Positions 26,345-35,383 of a DNA stretch of 64,000 nucleotides are shown here, piece by piece. Position 1 is the first letter of the stretch. Each line of letters begins with the position of its first letter. Location: positions 186,001 through 250,000 of the forward strand of contig NZ_QWET01000003.1 of assembly GCF_003573545.1 (NCBI RefSeq), read 5' to 3'. The stretch is from Mariniphaga sediminis. Its GTDB lineage: Bacteria; Bacteroidota; Bacteroidia; Bacteroidales; Prolixibacteraceae. The position numbers and the translations under genes were made by a program. The notes below the pieces were generated by a model. That model ran no database searches. It saw only the letters and a program-made list of their open reading frames with translations, and was not told where the DNA came from.

Positions 26345-26578
26345 CGAAAAGATTGAATGCAATGATCCTGTTTGGAATATGTTCTCCGTTTGCAGGGTGG
26401 ACAGAAGGGGCTGCCCGATAAATAAAATAACCCGGCGGAATAATTATACTATTTGCGAGTGTTTTTTTATAGCCTTGAGATTATCATACGAAGTAAACAA
26501 TACACATATAAAAATACAGAGTCAGTGCATTGTATATATTATTTGCTGATTTTACTTTAACCCGTTTTGTTCCAGGGG

Positions 26579-28144
26579 TTATTTCATGGTTAGTCCTTTG
26601 GGTTTCATTTCCCAGTATTTACCTATCATATCGCCATCCCAGGTATTTGTTGTATTTTCAATATCGTATATGATATCAACCATGCTTTCGTCAAGAAAAA
26701 TAGATTTGCCTTCAGGAACTTTTATGGTAATGTATACTTCCTGGTCGCGCCACTTATCTCCTTCTTCCAGGAAAAAATACGGTTCGAAAAGCAGCATCGA
26801 ATCTTTTAATTGGTAATTGTACTCCAGATCAGAGGCATGCTCCCGCGCACTTTCGCGTGTCCGGCCCCGTGAAGATTTTTTTACGCTGACAATAAAAGTT
26901 TCCCCGCTTGCTTTTTCAACATCTAACCGGGGGTTTCCGAGAATTACTTTCTCTCCGTTCATTTCTATCACTTTCAATTTGTTTAGATCCCAGCTTTGCG
27001 TTGCATTTCCTTTATAATTATCTTCTGTCATTTTTAAATAAAGCGTTTGACAACTGTCACACTGAATGTTAGAGCTTTCTACCACCGATGACCGGTTCCT
27101 GAAGTTGCTCAATTGGCCAGTGGAGATCACAAACAGCATGATAAGGGCAACCAGCCATACGCCAACCATTCCAAGGCCGACTGCTGCGTTGTTTGATTTA
27201 TATCTGAAAACCAGTTTTGATCCAATGTAAAGCATGGCCAGTAAGGGGATTCCTGCCAAAATGCCTACAGCAATGAGTCCCAGTTTAACGGTTCCCGGTT
27301 CTACAAGGTATTTTAAAATGTCCGGGAAATGTATTTCGGGCCCCCAAATCATTGGCCATCCCTGAACAAATGAATGACCGATTACCAGTGAGGATATCAT
27401 CCCAAGTAACCCAAAAAATCCGGATACAATAAGGATAACGCCAATAATTAATACGGTAATTTTAAGGAGAAGCTTAAAAACACTGTAAGTTACCTCACCC
27501 GCGTTTTCTACTTTTTTTTTCCCTTTTGTATAGGTTTCCGATTCCCTGAACTTTTTATAGCTTTCTTTCACCTCCTTTACCTCTTCCCGAAAGGATTTTT
27601 CAATGTTTTTTACGGTGGCTTCCTGGCCTCTCATTTCCAGTCGCTGGGCAGTGGTAACCGCCTTGGGTACAGCTATCCAAAGCACCAGATAAGCCAGTAA
27701 CGCAGCACCGGAGGTTGCGAAAAATAACACGGCAAAAATTATCCGTAAAATTACAGGGTCCATATTAAAATAGGCTCCCAATCCACCACAAACACCTCCC
27801 AAAACACGATGTTCCGGATCGCGGTAAAGCCTGCGTTTTCTTTTTGTCTCTGATGAAAAAGTTTCCTCTTCATCTCCTTCTACCTCAGCAAAATCTTCAG
27901 GCGTCCCCATCGTTTCAATTACATATTCAACCCAGTCGAGGGTAATTACCTTTTTGTCATCTGACGCTTTTTCGATAAAAATTTCGGCGATCCGCGCCTC
28001 AATGTCGGCCAGAATTTCTTTGCCTTCTTCTTCGTTTCCAAAATGGTTTTTTAGTTTTACCAGGTATTTTTGCAGCACATCATACGCATCTTCTTCGATG
28101 TGAAAAACAGTACCACTGATATTAATTGTGAATGTCTTCTTCAT
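26579..28144 (-). CDS. PspC-domain membrane protein with N-terminal coiled and C-terminal beta domains
   Basis: 521 residues. An N-terminal part (about 1-95) precedes the PspC domain at about 107-170 (RLYRDPEHRVLGGVCGGLGAYFNMDPVILRI, then a hydrophobic AVLFFATSGAALLAYLVLWIAVPK). Further helices follow around 225-345, then a C-terminal soluble beta-rich region with conserved-looking RGRTRESAREHASD. PspC proteins are tied to envelope stress. This layout with a PadR regulator directly upstream is a recurrent Bacteroidota module. It is 45 bp after padR. Confidence 0.85.
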   Translation of the reverse strand: MKKTFTINISGTVFHIEEDAYDVLQKYLVKLKNHFGNEEEGKEILADIEARIAEIFIEKASDDKKVITLDWVEYVIETMGTPEDFAEVEGDEEETFSSETKRKRRLYRDPEHRVLGGVCGGLGAYFNMDPVILRIIFAVLFFATSGAALLAYLVLWIAVPKAVTTAQRLEMRGQEATVKNIEKSFREEVKEVKESYKKFRESETYTKGKKKVENAGEVTYSVFKLLLKITVLIIGVILIVSGFFGLLGMISSLVIGHSFVQGWPMIWGPEIHFPDILKYLVEPGTVKLGLIAVGILAGIPLLAMLYIGSKLVFRYKSNNAAVGLGMVGVWLVALIMLFVISTGQLSNFRNRSSVVESSNIQCDSCQTLYLKMTEDNYKGNATQSWDLNKLKVIEMNGEKVILGNPRLDVEKASGETFIVSVKKSSRGRTRESAREHASDLEYNYQLKDSMLLFEPYFFLEEGDKWRDQEVYITIKVPEGKSIFLDESMVDIIYDIENTTNTWDGDMIGKYWEMKPKGLTMK

Positions 28145-28189
28145 ATTGTTTTTTATTTCCTATTCGAAATTTTGGTTTGTCGGAATGGT

Positions 28190-28522
28190 TTAAACCCTGT
28201 TTTTTTTGATTTTGTCAACGGCTTCAACCAGCTCGGACCACGAGCCACCCAGTTCGCCCAGGAACTTTCGTCCCTTTTCAGTCAGTTCATAATACTTACG
28301 AGGCGGCCCCTGAGTTGATTCTTCCCAACGGTAAGCCAGAAGGCCGGCATTTTTGAGCCTTGTAAGCAATGGATAAAGGGTCCCTTCCACGACAATCATT
28401 TTTGATTCCTTCAGCGCCTGGATGATGTCACTTGCGTAAAGCGGCTTACCATCCAGCACCAGAAGAATGCAATATTCGAGCACCCCTTTCCTCATCTGCG
28501 CTTTTGTATTCTCCAGTTTCAT
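28190..28522 (-). CDS. PadR-family transcriptional regulator
   Basis: 110 residues: a winged helix typical of PadR (KGVLEYCILLVLDGKPLYASDIIQAL, SKMIVVEGTLYPLLTRLKNAGLLAYRWEES, GPPRKYYELTEKGRKFL). It usually represses an adjacent membrane-stress gene; the downstream PspC gene fits that. A TAGTACT inverted repeat overlapping the upstream promoter (28992-29016) is a candidate operator. Confidence 0.92.
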   Translation of the reverse strand: MKLENTKAQMRKGVLEYCILLVLDGKPLYASDIIQALKESKMIVVEGTLYPLLTRLKNAGLLAYRWEESTQGPPRKYYELTEKGRKFLGELGGSWSELVEAVDKIKKNRV

Positions 28523-28579
28523 TGTGTCCCTTCGTTAATTTTTTGTAATTGTTTCCAAATGGTTTTGTTGGCGTCCACC

Positions 28580-28849
28580 TTACAGTTCAAGCGCCGGGTC
28601 GAAAGCTTTGTCGAAGGAATACCAGTTTGTACTTTCCTGTTCCGAAAGTACAGATGCGCTATCTTTTTTGGATGTTTCAACCATCGCATTTGCAATTTCA
28701 TTGAAACTGCTATGGGTTAAAAGTTTTTCCCAAAACTCCTGCGCACTCACGGTAATACTTATCAGGACAATGCTAACGACAACGGCGGCCAAACGTAGGG
28801 CTGCTTTCCGAAAATCTGATTTTGTTTTCATGGCTTTTATTGTTTTCAT
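28580..28849 (-). CDS. Small exported protein ahead of padR (function unknown)
   Basis: 89 residues with a hydrophobic signal or anchor (RLAAVVVSIVLISITVSAQ, about 20-37) and a short polar tail (EFWEKLLTHSSF ... DSASVLSEQES). No family recognised. It is the first gene after the padR-pspC promoter, so it is probably co-transcribed. The start ATG at 28849 is the first; ATG at 28831 is also possible. It could be a small secreted regulator or stress peptide; this is only context. Confidence 0.55.
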   Translation of the reverse strand: MKTIKAMKTKSDFRKAALRLAAVVVSIVLISITVSAQEFWEKLLTHSSFNEIANAMVETSKKDSASVLSEQESTNWYSFDKAFDPALEL

Positions 28850-28972
28850 GTTTGCTGTTTTTATTTTTTTTCTGTTTCCATTTCCATTATGACGCTATGT
28901 TTTATTATATGTTACACCTTACAAAGAACTTTTTTTAAAAAACTACTTTTATATACCCTGATATTGGTATTG

Positions 28973-29016
28973 CAAATATATGAATAAAATTTAGTACTAT
29001 GCAAAACAAAGTACTA
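28973..29016 (-). promoter_or_regulatory. Promoter of the padR module with overlapping operator
   Basis: On the minus strand TATATTTG (28980-28973) is a -7 box and TTTTG (29006-29002) a -33 element. The -33 sits inside an inverted repeat, TAGTACT (28992-28998) and AGTACTA (29010-29016), perfect 7-bp arms with an 11-bp spacer, as expected if PadR represses its own operon. Confidence 0.65.
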
Positions 29017-29076
29017 TTTTTTTGAGATTGATGTAAAAAAAAGTTTAACCCAATTTTAAAAGCGCCTTTTATAAGG

Positions 29077-29084
29077 TATTTTTG
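29077..29084 (+). promoter_or_regulatory. -7 box (TATTTTTG) for nadA
   Basis: TATTTTTG matches TAnnTTTG and leaves a leader of about 95 nt before the nadA ATG, unusually long for this genome. A strong GAGGAG Shine-Dalgarno-like sequence sits 5 nt before the ATG. No riboswitch fold was recognised in the leader. Confidence 0.45.
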
Positions 29085-29185
29085 TGTTCTCTTTCAAACA
29101 ATTCAGACAAAAAACGGTTTTTTTTGTAAATGAATTTTTATTTTTACCGGCTGATTCAAAAAGGACATTCTGAAATTTAGAGGAG

Positions 29186-30178
29186 ATGGAACAGTTACAA
29201 ATCGAGCGAATGCTGGAGGAGAAAGGATTTATTGAAGAACAGATAGATCGGGATATAAAATTGGTTGAAGAAATTAACCGGCTCAGAAAGGAAAAGAATG
29301 CGGTTATTCTCAGTCATTTTTATGTAGAGAGTGAATTGCAGGATATTGCCGATTATGTGGGCGACAGTTTGGGACTAGCACAAGCTGCAGCCCAAACAAA
29401 AGCAGACATGATTGTGTTTGTGGGAGTTCACTTTATGGCGGAGACGGCAAAAATTATTAATCCCGAGAAGAAAGTGATTCTTCCCGACCTGAAAGCAGGG
29501 TGTTCGTTGGCAGAGTCGGCCCCGGCAGATGATTTTGCTGCATTCAAGGCCAAATACCCCGAACATAAAGTTATTACGTATGTAAATGCTACCGCAGCAT
29601 TAAAAACGATGTCGGACATTGTATGCACATCCGCCAATGCAAAAAAAATAATTGACAGTTTCCCGGAAGATGAAAAGCTGATTTTTGGCCCTGACAAAAA
29701 CCTTGGGAATTACCTTAACAGCGTTACCGGACGCAATATGGTATTATGGGATGGTGCCTGCATGGTGCACGAAAAGTACTCAGTAGAAAAGATTATCGAT
29801 TTAATGGATCAATACCCCGAGGCCGAATTTATTGCACATCCCGAATGTGAACAGCCGGTTCTTTTATTGGCCCGTCACATAGGCTCTACTACATCGCTGT
29901 TGAATTATACAAAAAGCAGCCCGGCCAGGAAATTTATTGTGGCCACTGAAAGTGGGATTTTGCACCAGATGAAAAAGGCTTGTCCCGACAAACTCTTTAT
30001 TCCGGCACCTTCGGTTGATTCCACCTGTGGATGTAACGACTGTACATACATGAAGCTGAATAGTATGCAAAAGCTGTATACTTGTATGAAACACGAACAA
30101 CCCGAGGTGACATTACCCCGCGATGTAATTGAAAAAGCACGAATTCCCATTGAAAGGATGTTGGAAATCTCAAAATAG
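29186..30178 (+). CDS. nadA: Quinolinate synthase
   Basis: 330 residues. NadA condenses iminoaspartate and dihydroxyacetone phosphate to quinolinate in NAD biosynthesis, using a [4Fe-4S] cluster. Cluster cysteines are seen at 106 (KAGCSLA), 221 (HPECEQP) and in the STCGCNDC cluster (281-286). The ILSHFYVESELQDIADYVGDSLGLA start matches the family, and each of the three repeated domains is present. nadB is not next to it in this window. Confidence 0.95.
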   Translation: MEQLQIERMLEEKGFIEEQIDRDIKLVEEINRLRKEKNAVILSHFYVESELQDIADYVGDSLGLAQAAAQTKADMIVFVGVHFMAETAKIINPEKKVILPDLKAGCSLAESAPADDFAAFKAKYPEHKVITYVNATAALKTMSDIVCTSANAKKIIDSFPEDEKLIFGPDKNLGNYLNSVTGRNMVLWDGACMVHEKYSVEKIIDLMDQYPEAEFIAHPECEQPVLLLARHIGSTTSLLNYTKSSPARKFIVATESGILHQMKKACPDKLFIPAPSVDSTCGCNDCTYMKLNSMQKLYTCMKHEQPEVTLPRDVIEKARIPIERMLEISK

Positions 30179-30390
30179 ATTTTTTACCACAATTGGCCGG
30201 GAGCAGATTGGGAGTTTGATACTAAATGTTTTATTGCCGTTTTTTTGCTTTCCCGGGTCGGGAAATAAAACCAATACCAACATTAGCAAAACACCGGCAG
30301 AATTACCAATGTATCTGCAAGTGGCAACGTTTGTGAAACAAATTTAGAATGAAGTAAGGTATATTGAATTAAGTAACTGCAACTTCAGCA

Positions 30391-30555
30391 TTAATTCCCC
30401 CCGCAGTTTGCCCGTTCATATTTTTCCATTAGATCGGTTAGCAATTGCAGTTCCATTAGATCTTCATCTGTTTTTTGTGATCCACACAGTCCTATGAAGC
30501 GTTTTAGAGCTTCACGGTAATCATCCTCCGTTTCTATTACAACTATTTTTTCCAT
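30391..30555 (-). CDS. Short HigA-antitoxin-like N-terminal fragment after polA
   Basis: 54 residues beginning at an ATG one base after the polA stop. MEKIVVIETEDDYREALKRF and LMELQLLTDLMEKYE resemble the N-terminal domain of HigA/HTH-type antitoxins (a TEAEYNAAL...ELLATLVEDYE pattern), but no helix-turn-helix follows and no toxin is adjacent. It may be a domain-sized remnant or a small protein fold in its own right, translationally coupled to polA. Confidence in translation is moderate; assignment is weak. Confidence 0.55.
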   Translation of the reverse strand: MEKIVVIETEDDYREALKRFIGLCGSQKTDEDLMELQLLTDLMEKYERANCGGN

Positions 30556-30556
30556 A

Positions 30557-33334
30557 CTAGTGAGCATCGAGCCAGTTTCCTGCATCATTCATTTCTACGG
30601 TAAGGGGGACTCCTAAATCAATAGCATGTTCCATTTCTGTTTTTACAATATTTTTAACTTTCTCCAGTTCAGATTTCCATACGTCGAAGTTCAATTCGTC
30701 ATGTACCTGAAGTACCATTTTTGATTTTAATTTTTCTGCTTTGAACTGCTTGTAAATATTAATCATCGCCACCTTTATGATATCTGCAGCCGATCCCTGA
30801 ATGGGCGCATTAATAGCATTTCGTTCTGCCACTCCGCGCACCACTGCGTTGGCTGAGTTGATATCATTTAAATAACGTTTGCGGCCTTTAATTGTTTGCA
30901 CATACCCTTTCTTTCCCGCCAGTTCTATCTGTTTGTCCATAAAGGCTTTAATTTTCGGGAAGCTTTCAAAGTAACCGTCGATCAGTTCTTTGGCTTCGGT
31001 GCGAGGTATGTTCAGGCGTTGTGACAGCCCGAATGCGGAAATACCATATATAATACCAAAGTTGGCAGTTTTAGCTTTTCGGCGCATATCGGAAGTTACC
31101 TCGCTTTCCGGTACTTTGTATATATTGGCTGCTGTGATGGCGTGGATATCTTTTCCCTCTGCAAACGCTTTCAACATCTCGTCATCCTTGCTAAGCGCTG
31201 CCATAATACGCAACTCAATTTGTGAATAGTCGGCCGAAAGAAAGGTGTGTTCCCCGTCGGAAGGGATAAATGCCCGCCGTATTTCCCGCCCGTTTTCGTC
31301 GCGGATAGGAATATTCTGCAAATTCGGGTTCACCGAACTAAGGCGTCCGGTCGCTGTAATGGCCTGGTTGAAAGAAGTGTGTAGTTTCCCGGTTTTTGGA
31401 TTCACCATTTGCGGCAATGCTTCCACGTAGGTAGAAAGTAACTTTTTCATTCCGCGGAAATCCAGAACTTTGTTCACAATGGGATGCTTGTCGGCCAGTT
31501 TTACCAGCACTTCTTCCGAGGTGGAGTATTGTTTGGTTTTGGTCTTTTTAGCTCCGCTGCTGGCTGATATTTTTAGTTTTTCGAAAAGAATAGGCCCGAG
31601 CTGTTTCGGCGACGAAACGTTGAACTCTTCACCTGCCAGCTCAAAAATCTCTTTTTCAACCTGAATGATTTGTTCCCGGAGTGTAACTGCATATTCTTTT
31701 AAAACCGCTGAGTCCAGTTTTACCCCCGCCTTTTCCATGTGTACCAGTACCGCCACCAACGGCATCTCTATCGTCTCAAACAGTTCGCGCATTTCAAACT
31801 TATCCAGTTCAGGGTCGATGGCATCTTTCAGTTGCAATGTGAGATCGGCATCCTCACAGGCATAGTCCCGCAGTTTTTCTTTGGAAACCGACCGCATGCT
31901 CAACTGGTTTTTCCCTTTTTTGCCGATGAGGTTTTCGGTAGGAACTTTTCCGTAGTTAAGGTAAATAGAGCAGAGGTGGTCAAGATTATGCTTTTGTTCA
32001 GGCTGAATCAGGTAGTGGGCCAGCATGGTATCGTAAAGTTTTCCTTTCACTTCAATGCCGTAGTTGGCCAGCATAAGCATGTCATATTTTATATTTTGTG
32101 CAATTTTTCCAATGTTTTCATCGGCAAAAACCTCACGGAATTCATCCAGTACCTTTTGAGCTTCTTCACGTTTTGGGGGCAATGTTACACAGTAAGCCTC
32201 GTGTTTGCGAAAAGCAAATGAGAGGCACACAATTTCGGAAGAGTGGGTGTCGAGGCCCGTTGTTTCCGTATCGAAACAGAATGCGTCGGACACTGCCAGT
32301 TCAGCACGCAGGCTGGCTCGTTGCATTTCGTTTTCCACCAGGTAATACTGATGGGGAATTGTTTCAATATTCTCTTGTTTTTTTGCAGAAGGTTGTGTTG
32401 TTTCCACATCACCAAAAAGAGTCTGCTGAACAGGAGTATCGGTTTTGGCATCTTCTAATCCAAGACGTTCGGAGAGTGTCCGGAATTCCAGATCTTCAAA
32501 TAGTGCTTTTAGTGCTTCCTTGTTGATTTCTTCCCGGGTAAGTCCTGTTTTGTCAAATTCAATAGGTACGTCCTGAATAATGGTTGCCAGTTTCCGGGAA
32601 AGGCGCACCTGCTCTTCGAATTCAATGAGGTTCTCTTTTTGTTTCCCTTTCAGCTTGTCAATGTTCTCATAAATTCCATCGATGCTTCCAAATTCGGCAA
32701 TTAGCTTTTCTGCCGTTTTTGGGCCAATTCCCGGGCAGCCGGGGATGTTGTCGGAGCTGTCTCCCATTAATCCAAGGATGTCAATAACCTGTTCCGGCTG
32801 TTCAATGCCAAAATTTTTCTTCACTTCCTCCGGCCCCCATACCTCAGCAGCTCCTCCCTGTTTTGCCGGTTTATACATCCGAATCTGGTCTTCTACCAGT
32901 TGGGCATAATCTTTATCAGGGGTCATCATAAAAGTGTCGAATTTTTCTTTTTTGGCTTTTTTGGCCAGGGTTCCAATCACATCGTCGGCTTCAAAACCTT
33001 CTTTCTCGATGATGGGAATATTGAATGCTTCTATAATTTTCCGGATGTAAGGAATGGATTTCCGTAAATCTTCGGGCATCTCTTCCCGGTTGGCTTTGTA
33101 TTCTTTGAACATTTCGTGACGGAAAGTAGGCGCCGAAACATCGAATACTACGCCGATATAATGAGGCTCCTCTGCTTCAAGTAATTGTATCAGCGAGTTG
33201 GTGAATCCCAGCATGGCCGAGGTATTTACTCCTTTTGAGTTGAACCGTGGGTTGCGGATGAATGCATAATAGCTGCGATAAATCAATGCGTAGGCATCAA
33301 GCAAAAAAAGCTTTTTCGGGCTGTCTTCTGTCAT
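30557..33334 (-). CDS. polA: DNA polymerase I
   Basis: 925 residues with all three domains: N-terminal 5' nuclease (FLLDAYALIYRSYYAF, EADDVIGTLAKKA, the GDSSDNIPGCPGIG helix-hairpin region), a 3'-5' exonuclease with intact FDTETTGLD and YDMLMLANY, and the polymerase (DYSQIELRIMA, RRKAKTANFGIIYG, VLQVHDELNFD). It fills gaps in repair and removes Okazaki primers. It is followed directly by the HigA-like small gene (1-bp gap). The start ATG fits TEDSPKKLFLLDAY. Confidence 0.96.
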   Translation of the reverse strand: MTEDSPKKLFLLDAYALIYRSYYAFIRNPRFNSKGVNTSAMLGFTNSLIQLLEAEEPHYIGVVFDVSAPTFRHEMFKEYKANREEMPEDLRKSIPYIRKIIEAFNIPIIEKEGFEADDVIGTLAKKAKKEKFDTFMMTPDKDYAQLVEDQIRMYKPAKQGGAAEVWGPEEVKKNFGIEQPEQVIDILGLMGDSSDNIPGCPGIGPKTAEKLIAEFGSIDGIYENIDKLKGKQKENLIEFEEQVRLSRKLATIIQDVPIEFDKTGLTREEINKEALKALFEDLEFRTLSERLGLEDAKTDTPVQQTLFGDVETTQPSAKKQENIETIPHQYYLVENEMQRASLRAELAVSDAFCFDTETTGLDTHSSEIVCLSFAFRKHEAYCVTLPPKREEAQKVLDEFREVFADENIGKIAQNIKYDMLMLANYGIEVKGKLYDTMLAHYLIQPEQKHNLDHLCSIYLNYGKVPTENLIGKKGKNQLSMRSVSKEKLRDYACEDADLTLQLKDAIDPELDKFEMRELFETIEMPLVAVLVHMEKAGVKLDSAVLKEYAVTLREQIIQVEKEIFELAGEEFNVSSPKQLGPILFEKLKISASSGAKKTKTKQYSTSEEVLVKLADKHPIVNKVLDFRGMKKLLSTYVEALPQMVNPKTGKLHTSFNQAITATGRLSSVNPNLQNIPIRDENGREIRRAFIPSDGEHTFLSADYSQIELRIMAALSKDDEMLKAFAEGKDIHAITAANIYKVPESEVTSDMRRKAKTANFGIIYGISAFGLSQRLNIPRTEAKELIDGYFESFPKIKAFMDKQIELAGKKGYVQTIKGRKRYLNDINSANAVVRGVAERNAINAPIQGSAADIIKVAMINIYKQFKAEKLKSKMVLQVHDELNFDVWKSELEKVKNIVKTEMEHAIDLGVPLTVEMNDAGNWLDAH

Positions 33335-33386
33335 AATTATCTTTTTAACGCGAAGATGAAGAAACGCAGGGATTTTCCCGGGGATT

Positions 33387-33394
33387 CAAATCTA
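33387..33394 (-). promoter_or_regulatory. Possible -7 box (TAGATTTG) for polA
   Basis: TAGATTTG on the minus strand lies 53 bp upstream of the polA ATG; no matching -33 TTTG at the preferred spacing was found. The gap between polA and the queD-like gene (33335-33515) shows no other clear structure. Confidence 0.35.
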
Positions 33395-33515
33395 CTTTAG
33401 GACCTGTGGCTCTGAATCACCAGTTCTGTAAAACACCATCCACAACTACACCTTCGTCAGGTAATATATTAACAACAAATTTAACGTTAACTTTTGAAAA
33501 AATACTATGGCCCGG

Positions 33516-33965
33516 CTAATCATTATCTTCGGCAAGCCACTCGGCAAACGATGTTACCGTTTCAAAAAGGCGAACGCTGAACAGCGAAATCTCCTCGGGC
33601 AGATGCTGTTGGAGAATATCGGCAATGTAGGCAGCAATGTTCTCGGTGGTGGGTTGAAAATCTACAATTAGAACACGTTCCGAAGTTTTTTGTAACAGCG
33701 CAATTTGTTCTTCGGAAACCAGGCGGTTAACCATCAGTGCATGGTCAAAGCGGCTGACAATCTGGGATTTTACAATATGTTTCAAATCGGAAAAGTCCAT
33801 GACCATCCCGTCTTTTGGGTGACCGGGTTGGTTGCGTGGCTCACCGATTAAGGTTATTTCGAGATTGTATGAATGCCCGTGAATATTACGGCACAGCCCG
33901 TCGTATCCATGAAGCGTGTGGGCCATCTCAAAATGAAAGCGTTTGGTTACCCTGATTTTTGGCAT
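33516..33965 (-). CDS. queD: 6-carboxy-tetrahydropterin synthase/6-pyruvoyl tetrahydropterin synthase family (QueD-like)
   Basis: 149 residues. Zinc His appear in KRFHFEMAHTL and in RNIHGHSYNLEITL; the family Cys is in YDGLCRN. Asp/His of the catalytic relay lie in SRFDHALMV. It converts dihydroneopterin triphosphate to 6-carboxy-tetrahydropterin in the pathway to queuosine; no other Q genes are near. A -7 box (TACTTTTG) lies just upstream, divergent to the mntP promoter. Confidence 0.9.
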   Translation of the reverse strand: MPKIRVTKRFHFEMAHTLHGYDGLCRNIHGHSYNLEITLIGEPRNQPGHPKDGMVMDFSDLKHIVKSQIVSRFDHALMVNRLVSEEQIALLQKTSERVLIVDFQPTTENIAAYIADILQQHLPEEISLFSVRLFETVTSFAEWLAEDND

Positions 33966-33990
33966 AACAAAAAATTCAAATTTTATGGGG

Positions 33991-34026
33991 CAAAAGTACC
34001 CAAATTAGTTGAATTGGGTATTTTTG
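33991..34026. promoter_or_regulatory. Facing promoters of queD (-) and mntP (+) with a symmetrical sequence between
   Basis: Minus strand TACTTTTG (33998-33991) and plus strand TATTTTTG (34019-34026) point outwards. Between them lies a symmetrical TACCCAA ... TTGGGTA (33997-34020 region). Each gene's -7 box shares part of the palindrome, which could let one protein affect both genes or may be coincidental symmetry. Confidence 0.5.
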
Positions 34027-34041
34027 CAGCTTAAACAAAAA

Positions 34042-34611
34042 ATGAGCTTTATCCAATTCATAACATTTTTTCTGATTGGCGTCGGATTGAGTTTCGATTC
34101 TTTTGCTGTTTCTGTTTCCTGCGGATTGATGAGGCAGGAAATCCGGTTTAAGCAGGCTATTCCCATTGCCGTATCGCTGGCATTTTTCCAGGCATTTTTT
34201 CCGGTTATTGGCTGGCTGGCCGGTACCACGCTTCATAAGTTGATTTATTCGGTTGATCACTGGATTGCTTTCGGCTTGCTTGCATTAACAGGAATAAAAA
34301 TGATGGTGGAAGGAGCCAAACCGGACGGGACGTTGCAAAGCTTTGATCCTTTTAAAGTCCGGATTATTTTGGGGCTTTCAATAGCTACCAGTATAGACGC
34401 ACTGGTGGTAGGTCTCAGTTTCGGTTTTCTCGAATTACCTATTTTATTCCCGGTAGCTATTATTGGTGCTGTAACTTTTCTTGCCTCCATGCTGGGCATG
34501 CTGTTTGGCAAATACATTCCGGCCAAATGCAGCAAACAGTCCCTTATTTTGGGAGGGATCATTTTGATCGCAATAGGAATCAAAATATTGGTGGAGCATC
34601 TGTTCGTCTGA
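34042..34611 (+). CDS. mntP: Manganese efflux pump MntP family
   Basis: 189 residues from ATG 34042 (a TTG-started longer form exists but overlaps the promoter). Six helices in two repeats: GVGLSFDSFAVSVSCG with the key Asp, and GLSIATSIDALVVGLSFGF with the second. MntP (formerly YebN, DUF204) exports Mn(II). The gene start is only about 9-16 nt from the transcript start, so no yybP-ykoY manganese riboswitch fits here. Confidence 0.92.
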   Translation: MSFIQFITFFLIGVGLSFDSFAVSVSCGLMRQEIRFKQAIPIAVSLAFFQAFFPVIGWLAGTTLHKLIYSVDHWIAFGLLALTGIKMMVEGAKPDGTLQSFDPFKVRIILGLSIATSIDALVVGLSFGFLELPILFPVAIIGAVTFLASMLGMLFGKYIPAKCSKQSLILGGIILIAIGIKILVEHLFV

Positions 34612-34624
34612 AAACAAGCCGGCA

Positions 34625-35023
34625 CTAAATCCTGAAAATCCGAAGTGATACCCTGTAATCTTCTTTTTCAATTTCTTTTTCCAGTTCCGGATAAGGCGAA
34701 ACGTTCATCAGTTGAAAAGCAAAATCATGAATTGTATCCGATTGATTGTTATAGGTGTCCAGCCACAATGTGTCAACCACTGAGGTGTGAACTGACAGCT
34801 TTACCCTTACCATCCCGGCCCAAATGCAGGTAGCTCCCTGCGGGCATCTTGAATCCTGTATGTCGGTAATTTTGAAATACATTAAACTATCAGGTGAATA
34901 GTAGTTTTCCTCGAAGCTGAATCCCTGTTCTTTGCTCCATTCAAAAGTACCGGGCAGTGCTTCCTCGTTACAAGCGAAAAAGGCTAAGACTAAAAGCGTA
35001 AATAATCCATAAAACTTCTGCAT
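34625..35023 (-). CDS. Small lipoprotein with DSRCPxGxxCIWAG motif
   Basis: 132 residues; the signal ends in FFAC, so Cys18 is a likely lipidation site (the -3/-2 residues are less standard). The core DSRCPQGATCIWAG pattern with two cysteines is shared by small periplasmic beta-sandwich proteins in Bacteroidota whose role is unknown; the cysteines could form a disulfide. It converges with mntP (14-bp gap) and shares no operon. Confidence 0.75.
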   Translation of the reverse strand: MQKFYGLFTLLVLAFFACNEEALPGTFEWSKEQGFSFEENYYSPDSLMYFKITDIQDSRCPQGATCIWAGMVRVKLSVHTSVVDTLWLDTYNNQSDTIHDFAFQLMNVSPYPELEKEIEKEDYRVSLRIFRI

Positions 35024-35352
35024 GACGTTTCATTTTTGTAATGAATGAACAACAGTGTAATGTTAAATATTAAGCGACATACGCCTTTCACATTCCCGAC
35101 TCCGGTCGGTCAGTCCTGCATGCAATTCCCTTTGAGGATTAAAGGTGTGTGGGGATTTTATAAGACACAACACATAGACGCGAAAACGGGGTAGAAGGTT
35201 GCGTGTAAGGTAATTATTTGTTGCGGGTTTATATTCTGCCATTCGGTCTGAACAGCGGAGAAGCTTGTTTCCCAATGATTAATTAAGCTGAAATAATTGC
35301 ATGAAGAATAGCCAAATTGAATTTTTCTCCTGTTTTTCCTCGTCCAATTTGT
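35024..35352. other. Intergenic region between the lipoprotein and cysteate synthase
   Basis: About 330 bp without a supported gene. Short minus-strand frames here have no family features. Contains moderately AT-rich sequence; the promoter for the next gene begins at its right end. Confidence 0.5.
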
Positions 35353-35360
35353 TACTTTTG
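35353..35360 (+). promoter_or_regulatory. -7 box (TACTTTTG) for cysteate synthase
   Basis: TACTTTTG matches TAnnTTTG and puts transcription start about 15-17 nt before the ATG at 35384, in line with short leaders seen elsewhere in the window. Confidence 0.55.
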
Positions 35361-35383
35361 TGGTTTCATCGAAAAGGAAAAAA

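Noticed and set aside
33335-33515. Possible small gene between polA and queD
   Set aside because: Frames are short with no family pattern; only a weak -7 box is supported.
34009-34041. Longer MntP start (TTG)
   Set aside because: It overlaps the TATTTTTG promoter box; ATG 34042 fits the first helix better.
35063-35275. Minus-strand 70-codon frame in the cysteate synthase upstream gap
   Set aside because: No recognisable domain, signal or promoter; kept as non-coding.
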